NCBI RefSeq assembly: GCF_014396975.1
Contig: NZ_CP060719.1
Coordinates: 1,460,001-1,524,000 of the forward strand
Direction: 5' to 3'
Origin: Thermomonas carbonis
GTDB taxonomy: Bacteria > Pseudomonadota > Gammaproteobacteria > Xanthomonadales > Xanthomonadaceae
Length of the DNA stretch: 64,000 nucleotides
How positions within the stretch are numbered: the first letter of the stretch is position 1; each line of letters begins with the position of its first letter. A program made the position numbers and the translations under genes. The notes beneath the pieces were generated by a model. It worked only from the letters and a program-made list of their open reading frames with translations. It searched no databases and was not told the origin of the DNA. Shown here piece by piece: positions 37,339 through 45,125 of the stretch.

Positions 37339-38550
37339 GTGAAGCGTCTTTCCCAGCTGCGCTGGCTGCAACCCGCGCCGGATTCGGTGGCGGCGCAGGA
37401 ACTGCGCCTGGGGCGTTCGCCGTGGACCAACTTCATCCACCTGGTGTGGTCGGTCTGGGTGTTCCTGACCCCAGCGCTGTCGGGCGGGGAGTACGGATTC
37501 AGCTGGCAATGGCTGTGGCTGACCCTGCTCTCGTACCCACTGTTCCTGTGGGCCTACGTCACCAGCGTGTTCGCTGCGCCGCGCCGCGCCCACCTGGCGG
37601 CGCTGGCGATGGTGGCGATATGCCTCGCCCTGCTGCCCTGGTATCCCTCGGGCCTGAGCTACTTCGTGTTCGGCTGCGTGATGCTGCAGCCACGGCGCTC
37701 GCGCTCGATCCTGCGCTACCTCGGCACGATCGCCGTGCTGAACGTGGTCCTGATCAGCTACGCGCGATACATCGGCTATCCGTGGCAGGCGCTGGTGTGG
37801 ATGCCGACGGTGACCGCGATCATCGGCGTGATCGTGATGGTCGAACGCATCAACCGCGAACGCGAGGTCGCGCTGAAGCTCTCGCACGACGAGGTGCGCC
37901 GGCTGGCCGCGCTGGCCGAACGCGAACGCATCGGCCGCGACCTGCACGACCTGCTCGGCCACACGCTGTCGATGGTGGCGTTGAAGTCGGACCTTGCGGG
38001 TCGCCTGCTGGATCGCGATCCTGCCGCCGCACGCAACGAGATCGGCGAAGTCAGTCGCGTCGCCCGCGAGGCGCTGGCGCAAGTGCGTCGCGCGGTGACC
38101 GGGATCCGCGCCGCCGGCATCGCCGCCGAACTCGCTGCGGCCAAGCTGCTGCTGGAAACCGACGGCGTCAGCTTCGACTATCGCTTCGACGACGGCTTCG
38201 CCGGCAACGCGCTGCCGCCCGGCGTGGAAAGCGCGCTGGCGATGACCGTGCGCGAGGCCGCCACCAATATCCAGCGGCACGCACGCGCGCAACGCGCCGA
38301 GGCCAGCTTCGGCATGGACGGCGGCGACGCGGTGCTGCGCATCGTCGACGATGGCCGCGGCGGCGCGATCGTCCCCGGCAACGGACTGGTCGGCATGCGC
38401 GAGCGACTGGAAGGCGTGCACGGCAGCCTGCGCATCGATGCCGGCCCCGGTCGCGGCACCCGGGTCGAAGCGCGGGTGCCGCTGGCGGCCAACGATGATC
38501 CGATCGACGACGGCATTTTCGACGACGGCCGGATCGACGAAGCGTCGTAG
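37339..38550 (+). CDS. DesK-type sensor histidine kinase
   Basis: HisKA_3-family kinase, 403 aa. Five or so membrane helices (about 30-165) form the sensor. The dimerisation/phosphoacceptor segment ERERIGRDLHDLLGHTLS has H203, and the HATPase domain shows REAATNIQRHARA, VDDGRGG and NGLVGMRERLEGVHG. No large extracellular domain, so it most likely senses the membrane itself. The C-terminus has an acidic tail (DDPIDDGIFDDG). The start GTG 37339; the response regulator gene follows after 61 bases. Confidence 0.93.
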   Translation: MKRLSQLRWLQPAPDSVAAQELRLGRSPWTNFIHLVWSVWVFLTPALSGGEYGFSWQWLWLTLLSYPLFLWAYVTSVFAAPRRAHLAALAMVAICLALLPWYPSGLSYFVFGCVMLQPRRSRSILRYLGTIAVLNVVLISYARYIGYPWQALVWMPTVTAIIGVIVMVERINREREVALKLSHDEVRRLAALAERERIGRDLHDLLGHTLSMVALKSDLAGRLLDRDPAAARNEIGEVSRVAREALAQVRRAVTGIRAAGIAAELAAAKLLLETDGVSFDYRFDDGFAGNALPPGVESALAMTVREAATNIQRHARAQRAEASFGMDGGDAVLRIVDDGRGGAIVPGNGLVGMRERLEGVHGSLRIDAGPGRGTRVEARVPLAANDDPIDDGIFDDGRIDEAS

Positions 38551-38611
38551 CGATTGGTCGCCACGGGCGATCTGCTAACGTCCCGCGCATGTCGATGCCC
38601 CCTCCATTCGC

Positions 38612-39214
38612 ATGATCCGCGTCCTCCTGGCCGAGGACCAGGCAATGCTGCGCGGCGCGCTGTCCGCGCTGCTCGGCATGGAAGACGACATCGAGGTGCT
38701 CGGTGCCGCCGCCGATGGCGAAGCCGCCTGGCGCGAGCTGCAGCGGCTCAAGCCCGACCTGCTGGTCACCGACATCGAGATGCCCGGCCTGACCGGCCTG
38801 GAACTGGCGCAGCGGATCCAGCGCCACGCGCTGCCGATCAAGGTGGTCATCGTCACCACCTTCGCGCGTGGGGGTTTCCTGCGCCGCGCGCTGGACGCCG
38901 GCGTCTGTGGTTACCTGTTGAAGGACGCACCCGCCGAAGACCTGGCCGAAGCCCTGCGCAAGGTCCATCGCGGCGGTCGCGCGATCGACCCGAACCTTGC
39001 GCTGGAAGCCTGGGGCGAAGCGGACCCGCTCAACGACCGCGAACGCCAGGCCCTGCGCCTGGCCGGCGAGGGCATGAGCGCGGGCGAGATCGCCGCCAAG
39101 CTCAATCTCTCGCAAGGCACCGTGCGCAACTACCTGTCCGAGGCGATCGGCAAGCTCGGCGTCGGCAACCGCATCGAGGCGTATCGGCTGGCGCGGCAGA
39201 AGGGTTGGCTGTGA
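38612..39214 (+). CDS. DesR/NarL-type response regulator
   Basis: Two-domain regulator, 200 aa. The receiver has acidic pocket AEDQ, phospho-acceptor D54 in LLVTDIEMPGLTG, and the conserved threonine and lysine (VTTFARGG, GYLLKDAP). The LuxR-type helix-turn-helix follows (LNDRERQALRLAGEGMSAGEIAAKLNLSQGTVRNYLSEAIGKLG). Partner of the upstream histidine kinase; presumably controls the adjacent ABC-2 exporter. Confidence 0.95.
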   Translation: MIRVLLAEDQAMLRGALSALLGMEDDIEVLGAAADGEAAWRELQRLKPDLLVTDIEMPGLTGLELAQRIQRHALPIKVVIVTTFARGGFLRRALDAGVCGYLLKDAPAEDLAEALRKVHRGGRAIDPNLALEAWGEADPLNDRERQALRLAGEGMSAGEIAAKLNLSQGTVRNYLSEAIGKLGVGNRIEAYRLARQKGWL

Positions 39215-39286
39215 CTGCTGCATCGCCGGATGCGGCCTGCGTGCATCGGGCGTAGGCTGCGGGCGACATCCAGAAAGGGAATCACC

Positions 39287-39715
39287 ATGCATCCTGTGCC
39301 ACGTCCGATGTCGTTCCGGGTGGTCGCCGTGGTCGCCCTGCTCTGGAACCTGTTCGGCCTGCTCTCGTTCTACCTGCATGTCACCGCGACACCCGATGTC
39401 GTCGCCACTTGGCCCGAAGCCCAGCAGCAGATCGCCGCGGCGACGCCGCGCTGGATCTTCGTGCCGTTTGCCGTCGCCACCATCGGCGGCGTGCTGGGTT
39501 CGCTCGGCCTGCTGCTGGGCAGGCGCTGGGCGGTGCCGGTGTTGCTGCTGTCGCTGCTGGCCATCCTTGTGCAGTTCGGGTCGATCTACGCGATCACGCC
39601 CACGTGGGCGCTCACCGGCATCGGCGGCGCGATCCTGCCGCTGTGCATCGGCTTGTTCGGCCTGTTCCTGTGGTGGTACGCGGGCAAGGCGGCGTCGCGC
39701 GGCTGGTTGCGCTGA
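39287..39715 (+). CDS. Small four-helix membrane protein of unknown function
   Basis: 142 residues with four hydrophobic helices (about 12-32, 60-82, 88-107, 113-132) and a short loop with WPEAQQQIAAATPRW between the first two. No motif I recognise beyond general similarity to small sugar-transporter-like/DoxX-size membrane proteins in this family. The start ATG 39287 has AAAGGGA upstream. Stand-alone gene after the two-component system. Confidence 0.75.
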   Translation: MHPVPRPMSFRVVAVVALLWNLFGLLSFYLHVTATPDVVATWPEAQQQIAAATPRWIFVPFAVATIGGVLGSLGLLLGRRWAVPVLLLSLLAILVQFGSIYAITPTWALTGIGGAILPLCIGLFGLFLWWYAGKAASRGWLR

Positions 39716-39806
39716 GCCGCGAGACGATCAGCGCATGGCCGCAAACCTCGCCATTTTCCGCTTCGATGGAAAGAATCCCGTTGCGGGATGCCATGGAACC
39801 CTGCCG

Positions 39807-40316
39807 ATGATCGCTGTCGTTCGCCCGTGTGTGCTCATCGCCGTCGCCACAGGCGCCTTGCTGCTCGCGGCCTGTGGTCGTGGCCAGCCCGCGCCCGCCA
39901 AGCCCGAGCCGCCGGTCGCCACGGACACGCCGCCCGCGACGTCGCCGGCACGGATCGTGGCGGTCGTGCCGCCACCCAAGCCAGTGGCCTACAAGGTCGA
40001 GGGCGGCGCCGATGACTGGCACGGCACCGGGATCGTCTGCGATTTCGAGAAGCCGTTTCAGCTCAAGGGTGGCGGTCTGACCGTGTATTTCACCCCGACC
40101 TCGAAGGACGGCGGCACCTACAAGTACGACGGCCACCTGAGCGGTTTCGGTGTGCGCGGCGGCGAGGCCTACTCGGTCGAATGGATCGGCAGCGCGCCGG
40201 TCAGGATGAAGGGCTGGGGCGTGGGAACGGTAATGACGCCGATCGGGCCGCAGAGCGACAACGGCGTCGAGCACTACACGATCGAGCGATCCACCGAACC
40301 TTGCCCGGCGGCTTGA
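39807..40316 (+). CDS. Hypothetical lipoprotein
   Basis: 169 aa. Lipoprotein signal with lipobox LLLAAC, a proline/alanine/threonine linker (about 25-60) and a C-terminal beta-rich domain starting DDWHGTGIVCDFEKPFQLKGGG. No family recognised. An ATG at 39735 in the same frame would add 24 residues ahead of the signal and is less likely. Only four bases separate its stop from that of the convergent aminopeptidase gene. Confidence 0.78.
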   Translation: MIAVVRPCVLIAVATGALLLAACGRGQPAPAKPEPPVATDTPPATSPARIVAVVPPPKPVAYKVEGGADDWHGTGIVCDFEKPFQLKGGGLTVYFTPTSKDGGTYKYDGHLSGFGVRGGEAYSVEWIGSAPVRMKGWGVGTVMTPIGPQSDNGVEHYTIERSTEPCPAA

Positions 40317-40320
40317 ACGC

Positions 40321-41700
40321 TCAGGCCGCGGCGCGCGCCTTGAGCATCGCGTAACAGGCGCGCAGGCCCTGCGCTTCACCACCGGCCGGCTTGCCGGCGC
40401 GGTCGCTGTCGTTCCACGAATAGACATCGACATGCGCCCAGCGCTGGCCTTCGGTCACGAAGCGCTCCAGGAACAGCGCAGCGGTGATGCTGCCGGCCAT
40501 GGTGCTGGCGCTGCCGTTGGCGAGGTCGGCAATGCCGCTGGTGAGATAGCGCAGGTACGGCCGCCACAGCGGCATCCGCCACAACGGATCGCGCGTCGTG
40601 TTCCCGGCCGCCAGCCAGTCGTTGGCCAGCGACTCGTCATTCGCATACAGCACCGGCAGGTCCGGACCCAGCGCGATGCGCGCGGCACCGGTCAGGGTGG
40701 CAAAGTCGAGCAGCAGGTCGGGCTTGAGCTCGCAGGCGCGGGTCAACGCGTCGCACAGGACCATCCGCCCTTCGGCATCGGTGTTGTCGATCTCCACGCT
40801 CACGCCGGTGCGGGTGGCAACGACTTCACCGGGGCGGAAGGCATCGGGACCGACCGCGTTCTCGACCGCCGGCACCAGCACGGTCAAACCCAGCGGCAGC
40901 TTGCGCGCCATGATCAGTTCCGCCAGCGCCAGCGCATGCGCGGCACCGCCCATGTCCTTCTTCATGTTGCGCATGCCGACCGCGGTCTTCAGGTCCAGGC
41001 CGCCGGTGTCGAAGCACACGCCCTTGCCGCAGATCGCGACATGCGGATGCGAGGCATCGCCCCAGCTCAGTTCGATGATGCGCGGCGGGCGATGCGAGGC
41101 GCGACCGACTGCGTGGATGGCCGGATAATTCTGCGCGAGCAGATCGTCGCCGGTCGTGACCGTCAGCGCCGCGCCATGTGTGGCCGCGAGTTCGCGCGCC
41201 AACGCTTCCAGATCGGCCGGCCCCATGTGTTCGGTCGGGGTGTTGACCAGGTCGCGCACGCGTACGCAGGCAGCCAGCAGGTCGAGGGTTTCGACATCGA
41301 AGGTGTCGACCAGGCGCGCGGGCAATCGGGTGTTTTTCTTGTAACGGTCGAAGCGGTAGCAGCCCAGGCCCCAGCCGAGATGCAATGCCTGGCGCGTCAG
41401 GTCATCGACATCGCCGACGACCTGCCAGTCGCCGCCCGGCAGCGCCAGTGGTGCATGCGCGTAGCTGTACGGATCCAGCGCGTCGCCGATGCCGATCACC
41501 GCACCGCCGATCGCGCCCTCCGCATCCGCCCAGCTTTGCGCGGTGCCGGCACTGCCGTCGAAGCGTTGCGCGGCCAGCCAGGCCTGCACGGCCGGCACCT
41601 GCGCATCGCGCCAGGAGGCGAAGGCGGCCTTGTGGACGAGGTGCAGCGGCTGCGGCGTCATCGCCGCATCGACCATGGCGAAACCGGCGGGCAGGGTCAT
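40321..41700 (-). CDS. M17-family leucyl aminopeptidase (PepA/PepB type)
   Basis: Cytosolic di-metal aminopeptidase, 459 aa. The C-terminal catalytic domain has the metal and active-site motifs GKGVCFDTGGLDLK, MKKDMGGAA and the family signature NTDAEGRMVL, then DFATLTGAARIALG. The N-terminal domain is shorter and divergent, as in the second leucyl aminopeptidase paralogue of this family. The start ATG 41700 overlaps the stop of the HAD gene by four bases, so they are translationally coupled. Confidence 0.93.
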   Translation of the reverse strand: MTLPAGFAMVDAAMTPQPLHLVHKAAFASWRDAQVPAVQAWLAAQRFDGSAGTAQSWADAEGAIGGAVIGIGDALDPYSYAHAPLALPGGDWQVVGDVDDLTRQALHLGWGLGCYRFDRYKKNTRLPARLVDTFDVETLDLLAACVRVRDLVNTPTEHMGPADLEALARELAATHGAALTVTTGDDLLAQNYPAIHAVGRASHRPPRIIELSWGDASHPHVAICGKGVCFDTGGLDLKTAVGMRNMKKDMGGAAHALALAELIMARKLPLGLTVLVPAVENAVGPDAFRPGEVVATRTGVSVEIDNTDAEGRMVLCDALTRACELKPDLLLDFATLTGAARIALGPDLPVLYANDESLANDWLAAGNTTRDPLWRMPLWRPYLRYLTSGIADLANGSASTMAGSITAALFLERFVTEGQRWAHVDVYSWNDSDRAGKPAGGEAQGLRACYAMLKARAAA

Positions 41701-42410
41701 GCGGCCTGCTCCTTGTGCAGGTGGGCGTCGAGCGCGTCGGCAAGTTCGCCGAGGGTGGTCACGCGCAAGTCGGCATGGGCAAGCGCCTCCGGCCAGGTGT
41801 GGTCGCCGCGGTCGATCCAGCAGGTCTGCAGGCCGGCAGCGGCGGCACCGGCGATGTCGGTGCGCGGATCGTCGCCGACATGCAGCACTTGATGCGGCGG
41901 CAGGCCGAGCCGCTTGCAGGCTTCGTGGAATAGGCCGGCATCCGGCTTGGCCGCGCCGTACTCGCGCGCGCTCAGCGAAAACACGAACAACGGGGCGATG
42001 CCGACCGCGCCGAGATCGGCATTGCCATTGGTCAGGCCCGCCACCGGCAGGCGCGCGGCGATCCGCTGCAAGCCGGCTTCAGCATCGGCATAGAAATCCA
42101 CGCGGTTGCGTTCGCGGAAGAAGATCGCGTACGCGGCGGTGGCGAGTGCCGGGTCGTCGCCGCTTTCCTTCAGCGCGCGCTCGATGGTCAGCCGCCGCAG
42201 CAAGCCCAGGTCATGCGCATGCTCCGGGAACTGCGCGAACACGCGTTCGCGAAGATGGCGCATCTCGCTGATCGGGAAGCGCTCGGCGGTACGCGGGCTG
42301 TGGGCGACGAACCAGTCGTGCAGGGCGCATTCGATGCGCTCGCCGATCGGTGCGAACGGCCACAGGGTATCGTCGAGGTCGAGGGTGACGGCACGGATGG
42401 GAGACTTCAC
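41697..42410 (-). CDS. HAD-superfamily hydrolase (phosphatase)
   Basis: Haloacid-dehalogenase-like phosphatase, 237 aa, YjjG/FMN-phosphatase-like. Motif I is TLDLDDTLWP (nucleophile and acid/base aspartates), motif II TNGN, motif III lysine in GAAKPDAGLF and motif IV HVGDDPRTDIAGA. GTG 42410 is taken as start; the frame is open 20 codons further without homology. Followed with 4-base overlap by the M17 aminopeptidase. Substrate unknown; small phosphometabolites or flavin nucleotides are typical. Confidence 0.88.
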   Translation of the reverse strand: MKSPIRAVTLDLDDTLWPFAPIGERIECALHDWFVAHSPRTAERFPISEMRHLRERVFAQFPEHAHDLGLLRRLTIERALKESGDDPALATAAYAIFFRERNRVDFYADAEAGLQRIAARLPVAGLTNGNADLGAVGIAPLFVFSLSAREYGAAKPDAGLFHEACKRLGLPPHQVLHVGDDPRTDIAGAAAAGLQTCWIDRGDHTWPEALAHADLRVTTLGELADALDAHLHKEQAA

Positions 42411-42487
42411 CGGCGCATTGTAGGACGCGCCCGCGCCACAGGCGTGATCGCGGTCGCGCTTTGCCGGCATGGCCGGTCTCAGCTCAT

Positions 42488-42511
42488 GTAGCCCGAAGGC
42501 CGCATCCGGGG
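42488..42511 (+). repeat. Half copy of the REP-like palindrome
   Basis: GTAGCCCGAAGGCCGCATCCGGGG matches the left arm of the inverted repeat at 4525-4554 apart from a shorter spacer. It lies between the AI-2E-family gene and the HAD gene, both on the minus strand. Confidence 0.6.
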
Positions 42512-42527
42512 TTGGCTCGCCGATCCC

Positions 42528-43670
42528 TCATTCGAGCAGCTTCGCCCAGCCTTCCATGCCCTCGATCCGGGTCAGCACGATCTTGACGCAGACCAGCATC
42601 GGCACCGCCAGCAGCAGGCCGATGATTCCCCAGATCCAGCCGAACACCATCAGCGCCAGGATCAGGATCAGCGGCGACAGCGCCATCCGCTTGCCGAGCA
42701 CGATCGGCGTCACGATCTGTCCTTCCAGCGTGTGCAGGCCCAGGTAGATCGTCGCCGGCAGCAACGACTGCACCGGATCGTCGAAGCTGGAGAAGCCCAT
42801 CAGCAGCATCAACACGATGCCGATCAGCGGCCCGACATAGGGAGCGAAATTGAGGATTGCCGCCATCGTGCCCCACAGCAAGGCCTCGTCGAGCGGCAGA
42901 TCCATGAAGAAATACAGGCAGCCGGCAAACACCAGGCCGACCACCGCGTTGATCACGCTGATGGTCAGCACGTAGCGACTGACTTCGGTTTCGATCGCCT
43001 GCAGGATGCCGACCGTCACCTTCTTTTTCTGCCGGTCCGGCAACAGCGCGATCGCGTGCCGCTGCAGGTCCTGTCCATAGACCATGAAGAAGAACGTCAG
43101 CAGTACCACGGCCAGAATCGACGTGATCAGCATCGGCGTGGTGGTGAGCACGCGGTAGGGATCATTGACCTCGGTCCTGACCACCTGCACCGGCCGCGAG
43201 GTGTTCTCGCCACCGGCGGCGCGGGCGATGTTCTCGGCGGCCTTGTTCGCCTCCTGCATCGGTTTGGCCAGCTTCTGCAGCTTGGGTGCCAGGCTGCGCA
43301 ATTCGCGCGGGGCCTCGCGGATCCATTCGCCGGCCGGCTGCACAAGTTGCTGGCCAAGCAGTACCGCCAGCGCGATACCGCTGCACAGCACCGCCAGCGC
43401 GGCCAGGAAGCGCGGGATGCGAATGCGCTGGAGCACGCGGATGATCGGGTTGCCGACCAGGGCGAAGAACATCGCCAGCAGCACCGGCAGGATCAGGTCC
43501 TGGGTCGCCCACAAGGTGTAGCCGACCGCCAGCACCGCCAGCACCACCAGCGAGGCCGACGCGCGCGGGCGCGTGGGGGGCGAAATGCTGTCAGGGACAA
43601 TTTCCGGTGTGGCCGGAATGGTCCCTGACACCATTTGCGTTTCCGCGTTGTCTATCGGCGGCGCGCTCAT
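42528..43670 (-). CDS. AI-2E-family transporter (YdiK/PerM-like)
   Basis: Polytopic inner-membrane protein, 380 aa, about eight helices. Helix I follows an unusual N-terminal tail; the membrane core shows LPVLLAMFFALVGNPIIRVLQR, the long soluble loop (about 105-185), and the C-terminal NFAPYVGPLIGIVLMLLMG and QIVTPIVLGKRMALSPLILILALMVFGWIWG. Function in the family ranges from autoinducer export to Na+/H+ exchange. Residues about 12-30 are encoded by an inserted hairpin repeat (43588-43632). The ATG overlaps the upstream stop by 4 bases, so this start is probably right. Confidence 0.9.
   Translation of the reverse strand: MSAPPIDNAETQMVSGTIPATPEIVPDSISPPTRPRASASLVVLAVLAVGYTLWATQDLILPVLLAMFFALVGNPIIRVLQRIRIPRFLAALAVLCSGIALAVLLGQQLVQPAGEWIREAPRELRSLAPKLQKLAKPMQEANKAAENIARAAGGENTSRPVQVVRTEVNDPYRVLTTTPMLITSILAVVLLTFFFMVYGQDLQRHAIALLPDRQKKKVTVGILQAIETEVSRYVLTISVINAVVGLVFAGCLYFFMDLPLDEALLWGTMAAILNFAPYVGPLIGIVLMLLMGFSSFDDPVQSLLPATIYLGLHTLEGQIVTPIVLGKRMALSPLILILALMVFGWIWGIIGLLLAVPMLVCVKIVLTRIEGMEGWAKLLE
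43588..43632. repeat. Hairpin repeat inside the AI-2E transporter gene
   Basis: CTGTCAGGGACAATTTCCGG (43588-43607) and GGAATGGTCCCTGACACC (43615-43632) are inverse copies of the same word, TGTCAGGGACAATTTCC, that recurs at 55169, 57942 and, in variants, seven or more times from 52.5 to 58.4 kb. Together they form a stem of about 17 pairs. The insertion kept the reading frame. Confidence 0.8.
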
Positions 43671-44071
43671 CCGCCGCGCGCAGCCCGTTCGATCGCGGCG
43701 ATCTCGTCATCGCTGACAGGTGCCACGCCCGCACTGCGGTCCGCGACCGCACCGGTGGCATCCGCGGCGTTGCCCGCGGCATCCGCCGCCTGTTCCGCAT
43801 CCTCGGCCGCGGCCTGTGCGCTGCCACTGGCCAGCATGCCCGACAGCGCGGTGACCAGGTTGAGCAGGCCACCGCTGCCAGCCAGCTTCAACGGTTGCGT
43901 GCGGCCGACCAGGAAACCGCTGGCCAGTCCGGCGATCACGATCCGCCCCGGCGTCCAGCTTTGCCGCCAGGTCGTCTTGACCTGCTGCCATTGCGCGCTG
44001 GTGCGGCGCTCGCGGTCTTCTAGCGCCTGTTCGGCCTGTTCCACCTTGGCGATCAATGCATGGAAGCTCAT
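43667..44071 (-). CDS. YqjK-like small membrane protein
   Basis: 134 aa. An N-terminal helical, charged region (about 1-38, MSFHALIAKVEQAEQALEDRERR) leads to a hydrophobic stretch (about 43-60) and a small-residue-rich segment (about 65-90), then an alanine/aspartate-rich tail. Placed after DUF883 and YqjE-like genes, as in the yqjD-yqjE-yqjK cluster; similarity to YqjK is mainly by position and size. Its stop overlaps the AI-2E transporter ATG by 4 bases. Confidence 0.65.
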   Translation of the reverse strand: MSFHALIAKVEQAEQALEDRERRTSAQWQQVKTTWRQSWTPGRIVIAGLASGFLVGRTQPLKLAGSGGLLNLVTALSGMLASGSAQAAAEDAEQAADAAGNAADATGAVADRSAGVAPVSDDEIAAIERAARGG

Positions 44072-44079
44072 CTGGGTTC

Positions 44080-44640
44080 CTACGGTGGGGTCACGTCGAC
44101 GCCCAGCCCCTTCTTCATCGGCTTGCCGGCGGTGGCATTCGCCTCGGCCACGCGTTGCGCGGCGTCGACGCTGGACTCGGCGCTGCCCGGGTTCGGCATC
44201 AGGTCGGCCAACTCGCCGAAACCGAGGCGGGCGAACTGGCGACGCGTGGCCTGCATCCGGGTGTGTTCGAAGTAGCGCATCGCCGCGACCACCGCGGCGA
44301 CGGTGATGGCGATGCTCAATGCGGACGCGATCAACAACGAGACCAGCCAGGAAATCCCGGCCGCCTGCATCGCCGCGATCAGCGCCCCCATCAGCAACAA
44401 CCAGGAAGACGCGCCGAAGGCGATCGCCACACCGGTGAACGCCAGTGCCCGGCCGAACGCGCTGCGGGCGAGCGAAAAATCCGCGGCGACCAGGATGCGC
44501 AGCGCCTTCAGGCTGTCGCTGGCGGCCTTAAGTCCGGCACGGCTGTCCGCGCCCAGCGCATGCAGAGCCTCGCCCAGATCGGGCGGGGCCTGCGGCTTGG
44601 CGGCAGGATCGGGCGGTGGCGCGTCGCCGTCGGCGCGCAT
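44080..44640 (-). CDS. YqjE-like phage-holin-family membrane protein
   Basis: 186 aa with two central membrane helices (about 65-88 and 95-122) in an otherwise soluble alanine-rich protein, the layout of the Phage_holin_3_6 (YqjE) family. Middle gene of a DUF883-YqjE-YqjK-like set on the minus strand; in enterobacteria these genes are induced in stationary phase and osmotic stress. It is not thought to be a lytic holin. Confidence 0.75.
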   Translation of the reverse strand: MRADGDAPPPDPAAKPQAPPDLGEALHALGADSRAGLKAASDSLKALRILVAADFSLARSAFGRALAFTGVAIAFGASSWLLLMGALIAAMQAAGISWLVSLLIASALSIAITVAAVVAAMRYFEHTRMQATRRQFARLGFGELADLMPNPGSAESSVDAAQRVAEANATAGKPMKKGLGVDVTPP

Positions 44641-44649
44641 GCGTGCGGC

Positions 44650-45006
44650 TTACTTGTCGCTGCGGCCGAGCTTGGAAATGATCCAGCCGGCAGCGAAGGC
44701 CACGCCGAAGGCGGCCAGCGGACGCTCGCGGATCAGCTCGGCAGCGCTGTCGATGAGGTCGCGGCCCTTGTCCATCAGCGCGTCCATCTGCTCACCGGCC
44801 GCACCGCCCAGGTGTTCGGCGGCGCTCAGCCCGGCCAGCGCGCCGTCGGCCAGTTCGGACTTCATCTGCGCCTTGCCCAGCTGCACTTCGCCGCCGGCCG
44901 CGCTGGCAGCGCCCTTGATCGCATCGCCGGCGGCAACCGCCGCCTGCTTCAGGTGAGAGCCGGCTTCGCCGAGATTGGATTTGACCGCGTCGGTGTTGTT
45001 GCTCAT
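44650..45006 (-). CDS. DUF883 (YqjD/ElaB)-family protein
   Basis: 118 aa. An amphipathic, alanine-rich helix (about 1-85) is followed by a C-terminal membrane anchor with the family motif IRERPLAAFGVAFAAGWIISKLGR. YqjD and ElaB tether ribosomes to the inner membrane in stationary phase. The start ATG 45006 is preceded by GGAG-rich sequence; an upstream ATG at 45030 is possible. First of a three- or four-gene minus-strand group. Confidence 0.88.
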   Translation of the reverse strand: MSNNTDAVKSNLGEAGSHLKQAAVAAGDAIKGAASAAGGEVQLGKAQMKSELADGALAGLSAAEHLGGAAGEQMDALMDKGRDLIDSAAELIRERPLAAFGVAFAAGWIISKLGRSDK

Positions 45007-45125
45007 CCGGAACTCCTCGTGGGGAAACATGTGGAAATGGGGAATGCAGCTTGTAACGAACCATCTTTAACGAAGATGCAGGCTCGCATCGTCCACGTGA
45101 TGCGACCGTCATGGCGCGATGCCGA

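Noticed and set aside
44080..44640. Prophage lysis gene because of the holin-family label
   Set aside because: It lies in a YqjD/YqjE/YqjK-like chromosomal cluster with no endolysin, spanin or other phage gene nearby.
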